Assembly (NCBI GenBank): GCA_023424275.1
Contig: JAFAED010000201.1
Location: forward strand, 1-13,295
Source of the DNA: Pseudomonadota bacterium
Lineage (GTDB): Bacteria; Pseudomonadota; Alphaproteobacteria; Sphingomonadales; Sphingomonadaceae
Direction of reading: 5' to 3'
Length of the DNA stretch: 13,295 bases
Shown: piece by piece, positions 7,901 to 13,295 of the stretch
Layout: every line of letters begins with the position of its first letter
Position numbering within the stretch: position 1 is the stretch's first letter
The notes under the pieces: generated by a model
The model's input: only the letters and a program-made list of their open reading frames with translations
What the model was told of the DNA's origin: nothing
Database searches by the model: none
Made by a program: the position numbers and the translations under genes

Positions 7901-9153
7901 CAGCGTTTTTCGAATTTGTTGCGAAGATAGATCGCAAAGGCGTTCATCGACAGCAGCACGATAAGCAGCACGATGATCGCGGCGGAGGTTTTTTCGACAA
8001 AGCCCCGGTCGACTTCATCCGACCAGAGGAAGATCTGCATCGGCAGCACGGTCGACGGCGAGCAGATGCCGCCCGGGACGTCGCCGATAAAGGCGCGCAT
8101 CCCGACAAGGAGCAACGGCGCGGTCTCGCCCAGCGCGCGCGCCATGCCGATGATCGTTCCGGTCAGGATGCCGGGCAGGGCGAGGGGAAGCACATGGTGG
8201 AACACCACCTGCACGGGACTGGCGCCCACACCCAAGGCCGCGTCGCGGATCGACGGCGGCACCGACTTGATCGCGTTGCGGCTGGCGATCACGATCACCG
8301 GCATCGTCATCAGCGCCAGCGTCAGCCCGCCGACGAGCGGGCTCGCCTGGCAGAGACCGAACCAGTTGATGAACACCGCAAGCGCCAGCAGGCCGAAGAT
8401 GATCGACGGCACTGCGGCCAGATTGTTGATCGACACTTCGATCAGGTCGGTCCAGCGGTTCTTCGGCGCATATTCTTCGAGGTAGAGCGCCGCGAGCACC
8501 CCGGTCGGGAAAGCGATCAGGAAGGCGATGAAGATCGTCAGCACCGACCCCTTAAGCGCCCCCCAGATGCCCGCAACCGCGGGATCGGTGGCGTCGGCAT
8601 TTTTGAAGAAGGGCCAGTGGATGCCCGTCGACAGCTTGCCGTCCTTCTCCAGCGCATCGACCCGCGCGCCGAGTTCGCCCTTCGCGCCCTCTTTCGCCAT
8701 GATGTCGACTTCGGACGCGGCGGGCAGTTCGAACACCGTCTTGCCGTTCAGCAATTCGGGATCGTCCTTGATCGCGCTGCGCACTTCCTTCCACGCATTT
8801 TCGCTGATCAGCTTCGATCCGTCGGGCCCCAGCGCCTCGTCGGCGGCAAAGGCGACGATGTCGGACAGGCCGGCGTTCGCGATCACCTGGTCGGCGTCGG
8901 CATCGCCGAGGCGCGTCTTGTCGATCGTCAGCGGCATCGCCTTGAAATCGACCGGCACTTCGACATGCGTGTACATGAAGCCGCGTGCGCCGTTGCCGAC
9001 CATCACGAAGAGCAGGAAGGCGAGGAAAGCGCCCGAGAGCAGCACCGCGCCCAGCCCCATCAGCTTGAAGCGGCGTTCGGCGGCGTAGCGCTTCGCGATG
9101 CGCGTCTGCATCACGGAGCCTTTCCAGTCGGTGGGGGCGGTTTCCCTATTCAT
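7897..9153 (-). CDS. pstA: Phosphate ABC transporter permease PstA, long form
   Basis: A 418-residue inner-membrane permease of the phosphate importer. A first helix (about 32-53) is followed by roughly 140 mostly hydrophilic residues (to about 190) likely in the periplasm; this N-terminal extension matches the DUF3333-type domain of alphaproteobacterial PstA. The MetI-type permease core follows, with the coupling (EAA) loop [20 protein letters not shown] and the adjacent [13 protein letters not shown]. Typical PstA proteins are nearer 280-300 residues. The ATG at 9153 overlaps the pstC stop by 8 bases (ATGAATAG). A second in-frame ATG at 9111, with GGAAAGG before it, is a credible alternative. 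The frame is open to 9246, but that part lies inside pstC. Confidence 0.95.
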   Translation of the reverse strand: MNRETAPTDWKGSVMQTRIAKRYAAERRFKLMGLGAVLLSGAFLAFLLFVMVGNGARGFMYTHVEVPVDFKAMPLTIDKTRLGDADADQVIANAGLSDIVAFAADEALGPDGSKLISENAWKEVRSAIKDDPELLNGKTVFELPAASEVDIMAKEGAKGELGARVDALEKDGKLSTGIHWPFFKNADATDPAVAGIWGALKGSVLTIFIAFLIAFPTGVLAALYLEEYAPKNRWTDLIEVSINNLAAVPSIIFGLLALAVFINWFGLCQASPLVGGLTLALMTMPVIVIASRNAIKSVPPSIRDAALGVGASPVQVVFHHVLPLALPGILTGTIIGMARALGETAPLLLVGMRAFIGDVPGGICSPSTVLPMQIFLWSDEVDRGFVEKTSAAIIVLLIVLLSMNAFAIYLRNKFEKRW

Positions 9154-10522
9154 AAGCTTCACGATACTTTTTGACGATGCGCAGCGCGACGATGTTGAGC
9201 AGCAGCGTAACGATGAAGAGGACGAGCCCGAGCGCGAAGGCAGCAAGCGTTTTCGCGCTGTCGAACTCCTGGTCGCCGGTGAGCAATTTCACGATCTGCG
9301 CGGTCACCGTGGTGACGCTGGCGAAGGGGTTGGCGGTCATGTTCGCCGACAGGCCGGCGGCCATCACCACGATCATCGTCTCGCCGATCGCGCGGCTGAC
9401 CGCGAGCAATATGCCGCCCATCACACCCGGAAGCGCGGCGGGGATCAGCACCTGGCGGATCGTCTCGTTCGGCGTCGCGCCGAGCGCCAGCGATCCGTCG
9501 CGCATCGCCTGCGGCACCGCGTTGATGCTGTCGTCGGCCATCGAGGAGACGAAGGGGATGATCATCACCCCCATCACGATACCCGCAGCGAGCGCGCTTT
9601 CGGTCGAGGCATTCGGAATGCCGAGCATCACCGCAAATTCGCGCAAGGCAGGCGCAACGGTCAGCGCGGCGAAATAGCCGTAAACGACCGTCGGCACGCC
9701 CGCGAGGATCTCGAGCAAGGGCTTCACCCATTTGCGCACCGCGGGCGCGGCATATTGGGTGAGATAGACTGCGGTCATCATGCCGATCGGGATGGCGACG
9801 ATCATCGCGATGATCGCACCGATCAAAATCGTGCCCCAGAAGAGCGGAATGCCGCCGAAGGTGTCGGGCTGCGGCGCGCCGCTCGTCGGCGCCCATTCGG
9901 TCCCGAACAAGAGTTCGGTCGGCGAGACGAGGCGGAAGAAGCGGATCGATTCGAACAGCAGCGAGAGCACGATGCCGAAAGTCGTGAGGATCGCGACGAG
10001 CGACGCGAGCAACAGGAACAGCATCACGATCTTTTCGACCCGCGTGCGCGCCCGGAATTCGGGTTTGATCCGCGTAAAGGCGTACAGCCCGCCCGCGAGC
10101 GCCAGCGCCAGCATCGCGGCGATGCCGATCCACGCATATTTGTGGCCCGCGTCGGCATAGGGCTTCACCAGCGGCGCCGCGGCAGGCAGCCGCACCGCGG
10201 CCTGCTTGCCCTCGGCAACGCTGCGCGCGTCGGACAGGATCGCGCCGCGCTCGAACCCGAAGGACGGCAGCGATTGCGCCGCCTCGGTCGCCAGCACCTG
10301 ATTGGTGACCAGCGCGGGGGAGACCGACGACCAGACGGCAAGGAACAGCGCGGCGGGGGCGAACAGCCACAGCGCGACGTACCAGCCATGATATTGCGGG
10401 CGCGAATGGAGCTTTTCACCGGCGCGGCCGGCCAGCAGGTTCGACCGCGCCCGGCCGGCAAGCCAGCCGATCAGCGCGAGACCCGCGATCAAAAGCAGAA
10501 GGGCGGCGGCGTTGAAGGTCAC
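9146..10522 (-). CDS. pstC: Phosphate ABC transporter permease PstC, long form
   Basis: A 458-residue inner-membrane permease that pairs with PstA. The N-terminal half has three hydrophobic helices (about 4-22, 46-66 and 130-150) around a periplasmic stretch, matching the PstC N-terminal extension known in proteobacteria. The permease core begins near residue 170, with the coupling loop DGSLALGATPNETIRQVLIP and SRAIGETMIVVMAAG. Classic PstC has about 300-320 residues. The start is GTG at 10522, preceded by a weak AAGAGAAG; no ATG lies nearby in frame. It is separated from pstS by 188 bases with a terminator and a REP-like palindrome, so it may depend on read-through or on an unseen promoter. 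A long plus-strand frame across this gene is a shadow. Confidence 0.95.
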   Translation of the reverse strand: MTFNAAALLLLIAGLALIGWLAGRARSNLLAGRAGEKLHSRPQYHGWYVALWLFAPAALFLAVWSSVSPALVTNQVLATEAAQSLPSFGFERGAILSDARSVAEGKQAAVRLPAAAPLVKPYADAGHKYAWIGIAAMLALALAGGLYAFTRIKPEFRARTRVEKIVMLFLLLASLVAILTTFGIVLSLLFESIRFFRLVSPTELLFGTEWAPTSGAPQPDTFGGIPLFWGTILIGAIIAMIVAIPIGMMTAVYLTQYAAPAVRKWVKPLLEILAGVPTVVYGYFAALTVAPALREFAVMLGIPNASTESALAAGIVMGVMIIPFVSSMADDSINAVPQAMRDGSLALGATPNETIRQVLIPAALPGVMGGILLAVSRAIGETMIVVMAAGLSANMTANPFASVTTVTAQIVKLLTGDQEFDSAKTLAAFALGLVLFIVTLLLNIVALRIVKKYREAYE

Positions 10523-10548
10523 TTGCTTCTCTTAACCTGTCCCCAATT

Positions 10549-10636
10549 CCGTTCGGGCTGAGCCTGTCGAAGCCCCGTCCTTACTCTCCCGGGAGAAGAA
10601 GAAAGAACCGCCCTTCGACAAGCTCAGGGCAAACGG
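10549..10636. repeat. REP-like inverted repeat between pstS and pstC
   Basis: Two 24-base arms (10549-10572 and 10613-10636) are inverted copies matching at 20 of 24 positions, each centred on CTGAGCYTGTCGAAG. The loop holds a perfect 12-base palindrome, TCTCCCGGGAGA (10585-10596). This is, from memory, the common sphingomonad intergenic palindrome. Inside an operon such an element can protect the 3' end of the upstream mRNA (pstS) or lower downstream expression. Confidence 0.75.
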
Positions 10637-10657
10637 TGGTGGAGAGTGTCCAACGTC

Positions 10658-10697
10658 AAAAAGACGGTGGCCGGTAGGGCGAGCCCGCCCGGCCACC
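10658..10697 (-). terminator. Rho-independent terminator/attenuator after pstS
   Basis: Read on the minus strand, GGTGGCCGG (10697-10689) pairs perfectly with CCGGCCACC (10674-10666). An inner GGGC/GCCC stem (10686-10683 with 10680-10677) closes on a 2-base loop. A five-T run (10662-10658) follows the stem after three bases. It begins 13 bases past the pstS stop. This is the strongest terminator in the window and lies within the pst gene run, before pstC. Confidence 0.8.
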
Positions 10698-10710
10698 AGC
10701 GGGAGGAAAC

Positions 10711-11760
10711 TTACTTGAGCTCGGCGCCGTTCAGCGGCGTCATCGCCTTGCCGTTCGCCGCCGCGGTGTCCGCGATCGCCTTCGGCGACACGATCAGGCC
10801 CTTGGCGTTCAGATAGCCGCCGTCGCCCGCGCCCTTCAGGAATTCGGCGACATATTCGGCGAGGCCGGGGACGACGCCGACATGCGCCTTCTTGATATAG
10901 ATGAACAGCGGGCGCGAACCCGGATAGCTGCCGTCGGCGATCGCGGCATAGGTCGGCGCGACGCCCTGCACCGGAACCGCCTTGATCTTGTCCTTGTTGG
11001 CATCGAGATAGCTGAAGCCGAAGATGCCGAGGCTGGTCGGGTTCTTGTCGAGCTTCGAGATGATGAGGTTATCATTCTCGCCCTGCTCGACATAATAAGG
11101 CGCGCCGCGCAGCGTGGTGCAGGTCGCCTCATGCTTATCCTTGTCGCTGTCCTTCAACGCCTTCATCTCCGCATTGGCGTCGCAGCCCTTGCCGAGGATC
11201 AGCTCCTTGAACGCGTCGTAAGTGCCGCTGGTCGACGGCGGACCAAAGACCGAGATGGCGACCGCGGGAAGCGCGGGATTCACGTCCTTCCACGTCTTCG
11301 CGCTATTCGGCTTGCCATAGGGGTTCGCCGCCAGCGCCTTATAGACATCTTCTTCCGACAGTTTGAAGCCGGGGCCGCGCGCCGCCTCGCCCAGCGCGAT
11401 GCCGTCGATGCCGATCTGGACTTCGACGATGTCCTTGACGCCGTTCGCGGCGCAGGTGTCGAATTCCTTCTTCTTGATGCGGCGCGATGCGTTCGCGATG
11501 TCGGGGGTGTCGCCGCCGACGCCCGAGCAGAAGCGTTCAAAGCCGCCGCCGGTGCCGGTGCTGTCGATCTTCGGGGTCTTGTTGCCTGTCGCTTCGGCGA
11601 ACTTTTCGCCGACCGCGGTGGCAAAGGGATAGACGGTCGAGGAGCCGACCGCGCTGATATAATCGCGCGCGCCGCCGCCCGAAGACGCCTGATCCTGGCA
11701 CGCGGAAAGCGCCAGCGCGCACGTCGCGGCACCAGCGATAAGGGCGAATTTCTGTAGCAT
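10711..11760 (-). CDS. pstS: Phosphate-binding lipoprotein PstS
   Basis: A 349-residue periplasmic phosphate-binding protein. The N-terminus is a lipoprotein signal with lipobox LSAC, making Cys21 the lipidated residue, so it is probably membrane-anchored rather than free. Phosphate-contact motifs are visible: VGSSTVYPF (38-46), STGTGGGFERFC (67-78), ASRRI near residue 92 and the later SGTYDAF. Several cysteines beyond Cys21 (in GGGFERFCSG, FDTC, GKGCDA and EATCTT) could form disulfides. The start at 11760 has AGGAT about 8 bases upstream. Two inverted Pho-box-like sites lie 84-122 bases before the start, consistent with PhoB activation under phosphate starvation. A strong terminator follows the gene and separates it from pstC. 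Confidence 0.97.
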   Translation of the reverse strand: MLQKFALIAGAATCALALSACQDQASSGGGARDYISAVGSSTVYPFATAVGEKFAEATGNKTPKIDSTGTGGGFERFCSGVGGDTPDIANASRRIKKKEFDTCAANGVKDIVEVQIGIDGIALGEAARGPGFKLSEEDVYKALAANPYGKPNSAKTWKDVNPALPAVAISVFGPPSTSGTYDAFKELILGKGCDANAEMKALKDSDKDKHEATCTTLRGAPYYVEQGENDNLIISKLDKNPTSLGIFGFSYLDANKDKIKAVPVQGVAPTYAAIADGSYPGSRPLFIYIKKAHVGVVPGLAEYVAEFLKGAGDGGYLNAKGLIVSPKAIADTAAANGKAMTPLNGAELK

Positions 11761-11843
11761 GGGATAATCCTGTGGTGGGGGTCGTTACCGAACCAAGCCG
11801 CCACCCCCGCGGCGACTCGCTGAGGGCCATTTGGGGGAGCACT

Positions 11844-11861
11844 GTGACGTGTTTGTGACAA
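11844..11861 (-). promoter_or_regulatory. Pho box for pstS
   Basis: On the minus strand TTGTCACAAACACGTCAC has two 7-base half-sites (TTGTCAC, ACGTCAC) with a 4-base spacer, giving the 11-base period of PhoB sites (compare CTGTCAT-N4-CTGTCAC). It points toward pstS, 83 bases from its ATG. A convincing -10 box was not seen. Confidence 0.65.
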
Positions 11862-11864
11862 TTA

Positions 11865-11882
11865 TTGTCATATAAGTGTCAC
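11865..11882 (+). promoter_or_regulatory. Second Pho-box-like site, opposite orientation
   Basis: TTGTCATATAAGTGTCAC on the plus strand has half-sites TTGTCAT and GTGTCAC 11 bases apart, the closest match to the Pho consensus here. It points away from pstS, into the 3' end of the HEPN-like gene. It ends 3 bases before that gene's stop codon. Confidence 0.55.
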
Positions 11883-11885
11883 CAA

Positions 11886-12347
11886 TTAATCCGCGGCGAG
11901 CGCAGCTTCCAGAGCGTCCAGCACGGCTTCAGCGCACGGAAGTGCCTGACCAAAGTAATCCAATGTCATAGTACCACCGTCGTTATGTGAAACGAGGTGT
12001 CTATTTGTTATCATATCAAAGTAAGGCTGGAGGTTCATGTCGCCCAAAATTTCGGAAATGACGTCACCGGTGCCGCAATCAAATTTCTGTAAAACGTCAT
12101 TTATTTCAGCTTTTTTAACTCTCTTTAACATGCCTTCATTGGACTTAAAGACAAATGATGCCACTTTGTTGTCATTTATCAAGTTTATTCGATCTTGTAT
12201 TATTTTTTTTACATGTTCTTCTATCTCCGAATATAATGAAACGAGGAGGTATTGGACTAGATATGATTTGATAAGGGGATTTTCCGTTGCCTCGTCCAGA
12301 AACGCCTGTGTTTCCTCATAAGCGAAGGTTGAGCGAGCTAGTCTCAT
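11886..12347 (-). CDS. Small HEPN-like protein, candidate RNase (RiboL-PSP-HEPN type)
   Basis: A 153-residue, probably all-helical protein. The N-terminal half has a helix with paired acidic residues (SYLVQYLLVSLYSEIEEHV, residues 28-46). The C-terminal half has N-R-H-L-V-S-H, giving the R-x4-H motif (Arg116, His121) of HEPN ribonucleases. The pattern resembles the RiboL-PSP-HEPN family as I remember it; a profile search is needed to confirm. No signal peptide or membrane segment. It starts 4 bases after the DUF262 stop (TAAATCCATG) with little Shine-Dalgarno, so it is likely coupled to that gene. The coding DNA is far more AT-rich than the pst genes except for its last 50 bases, pointing to horizontal transfer. 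The inferred role is RNA cleavage in defence or stress as partner of the DUF262 protein; function unproven. Confidence 0.72.
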   Translation of the reverse strand: MRLARSTFAYEETQAFLDEATENPLIKSYLVQYLLVSLYSEIEEHVKKIIQDRINLINDNKVASFVFKSNEGMLKRVKKAEINDVLQKFDCGTGDVISEILGDMNLQPYFDMITNRHLVSHNDGGTMTLDYFGQALPCAEAVLDALEAALAAD

Positions 12348-12351
12348 GGAT

Positions 12352-13295
12352 TTAGCTCAGAAATTCGACGGCTTTGGCTAGGCGCAGCTGAACCACGGAA
12401 TCGTCGCTGGTGTTGAAGGTTATCGATTGTTGGTAATCGTCATCTGTGAGCAAGAGCCGGAATCGCTCATTTAGATCGCTGGGCGCGATGTCGGCCAGCG
12501 TGGCAGATAGTATGGAGTCCAGGGCGCCATAGTTTAGCCGTCCTCGAAGGTGGAATGGCTTTGGCCCCAATTGTTCAACTATGTATCTCGTCGTTCGACC
12601 AAAATTATCAACCATATCTTCGTAAGACGCATCGTCGCCACGTCGGGTTTCCATGTATTTATTCAAGAACCCTTTCATGGGCTTTTCGTATTCGTTTCCG
12701 TTCTCAGACAGGGCAAGGCATCGCAGGACTAGTTCGACATCGCGCAATCTCTTATCAATCTTCTGCTGCCCGATTATTTCACGCCAATCTTCGTCCTCAT
12801 TCATTTCCTTTAGGGCTTTTACGAATGGGCCATAGGAAACACATTGTCGAACTTCCATCGGATTGAGATTTACCCCGCCAGTGTTAAGTCTTTCAAAAAC
12901 TTGATAGATGCTCGTATCATCGAGTGGGTTAATTTGTTGGATGATCGTCGCGCGAAGCACAGCTCCACGAAGTTTGAACTGATCGTCTTCTGAGAGTTCA
13001 GAGAATGACTTTCCATCATACTTCGGATGAACGTTTTTCAGGCGAAATACAGATTCGTCGAACGTGCCCTTAATGTACCTGACAACAGACGTGATCCTCT
13101 GCTGACCATCAATTATCAAAAATCCAGACTTGGATTTTTGTTTATACAAAAATGTCCCAGGCACCGGCAGGCCCAGAAGGAAGCTTTCAACTAGCTTGCT
13201 CGCCTTTATTCGATCCCAGACATATTTGCGCTGAAAATCGGGGACAATGAGTTCGTTCTTATCCCAATGATCTACATAGCCGCCGAGCGTAATGT
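12352..13295 (-). CDS. DUF262 (GmrSD N-terminal-type) protein, 5' end beyond right edge
   Basis: The frame is open from the right edge to TAA at 12352, giving 313 visible residues; the start codon and probably a few dozen residues are missing. A GTG at 13164 is internal, because conserved sequence precedes it. Visible hallmarks are VPDFQRKYVW (17-26), LLGLPVP (39-45) and the catalytic-type IIDGQQRITS (60-69) of the ParB/sulfiredoxin-like DUF262 fold, then VFERLNTGGVNLNPMEVRQC. Known relatives include the N-terminal domain of the type IV restriction enzyme GmrSD, which hydrolyses NTP, and the BrxU group. There is no C-terminal DUF1524 HNH nuclease domain: the protein ends soon after the helical part. 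It is followed directly by the HEPN-like gene, which might supply the effector. AT-rich composition suggests recent acquisition. Confidence 0.88.
   Translation of the reverse strand, partial: ITLGGYVDHWDKNELIVPDFQRKYVWDRIKASKLVESFLLGLPVPGTFLYKQKSKSGFLIIDGQQRITSVVRYIKGTFDESVFRLKNVHPKYDGKSFSELSEDDQFKLRGAVLRATIIQQINPLDDTSIYQVFERLNTGGVNLNPMEVRQCVSYGPFVKALKEMNEDEDWREIIGQQKIDKRLRDVELVLRCLALSENGNEYEKPMKGFLNKYMETRRGDDASYEDMVDNFGRTTRYIVEQLGPKPFHLRGRLNYGALDSILSATLADIAPSDLNERFRLLLTDDDYQQSITFNTSDDSVVQLRLAKAVEFLS

Larger units (their letters stand above)
11886..13295. other. AT-rich, probably horizontally acquired segment
   Basis: Hand counts give 14 G+C of 60 at 12181-12240 and 23 of 60 at 12001-12060, against 43 of 60 at 5041-5100 in the core region. 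Some stretches (12481-12540, 38 of 60) are closer to the host. The segment starts abruptly next to the pstS promoter. No integrase, transposase, tRNA or direct repeat is visible at this boundary; the other boundary is outside the window. Confidence 0.6.

Noticed and set aside
9098..10561. 487-residue plus-strand open frame
   Set aside because: It runs antisense across all of pstC with low-complexity charged sequence, a typical high-GC shadow; the pstC frame is unmistakable.
10549..10636. Possible CRISPR or transposon end from the inverted arms
   Set aside because: There is a single inverted pair, with no repeated spacer pattern, transposase or target duplication; it is better explained as a REP-like palindrome.
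11886..13295. Classical toxin-antitoxin (HEPN/MNT) pair
   Set aside because: The partner is not a nucleotidyltransferase; its DGQQR and DFQRKYVW motifs are those of DUF262. An antitoxin role for it cannot be excluded but is not supported.
1..13295. tRNA or rRNA genes, integrase or attachment site beside the AT-rich segment
   Set aside because: By eye I found no tRNA cloverleaf, rRNA-like sequence or integrase motif. The far boundary of the AT-rich segment is outside the window, so an attachment site there cannot be ruled out.

Overview
The window looks like chromosomal DNA from a GC-rich alphaproteobacterium, most likely a sphingomonad (Sphingopyxis/Sphingomonas-like). This rests on roughly 65-70% GC coding DNA, the gene order pstS-pstC-pstA-pstB-phoU-phoB, long PstA and PstC permeases with N-terminal extensions, and two classes of intergenic palindrome that I recall as common in sphingomonads. 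The genus is inference from memory, not from a search.

Left part (1-5491), membrane/iron block. A minus-strand patatin-like hydrolase gene runs off the left edge. It is divergent from a two-gene plus-strand operon: a TonB-dependent outer-membrane receptor and a four-helix PepSY-associated membrane protein separated by one base. A good Fur-box-like palindrome lies 32 bases before the receptor start. Convergent to this operon is a minus-strand gene for an exported DUF4198-type protein whose predicted mature form begins with histidine. Together these suggest uptake of an iron (or other metal) chelate.

Middle (5667-11760), phosphate block, all on the minus strand: pstS (lipoprotein binding protein), pstC and pstA (permeases), pstB (ATPase), phoU (modulator) and phoB (response regulator). 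From pstC to phoB the genes overlap or lie within 25 bases. pstS is set apart by 188 bases holding a strong hairpin-plus-T-run terminator and a REP-like palindrome, which would let pstS be made in excess. Upstream of pstS are two 18-base Pho-box-like sites in inverted orientation.

Right edge (11886-13295), accessory block. A much more AT-rich minus-strand gene pair encodes a DUF262 protein (GmrSD N-terminal type with a DGQQR motif; its start is beyond the window) and a small HEPN-like protein with an Rx4H ribonuclease motif. It looks horizontally acquired and is a candidate two-gene defence or toxin module. It occupies the place where many alphaproteobacteria carry phoR; no phoR is in the window. 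This pair is the best candidate for an under-described system here.

No rRNA, tRNA, CRISPR array, transposase or integrase was seen. No gene-free stretch exceeds about 210 bases.
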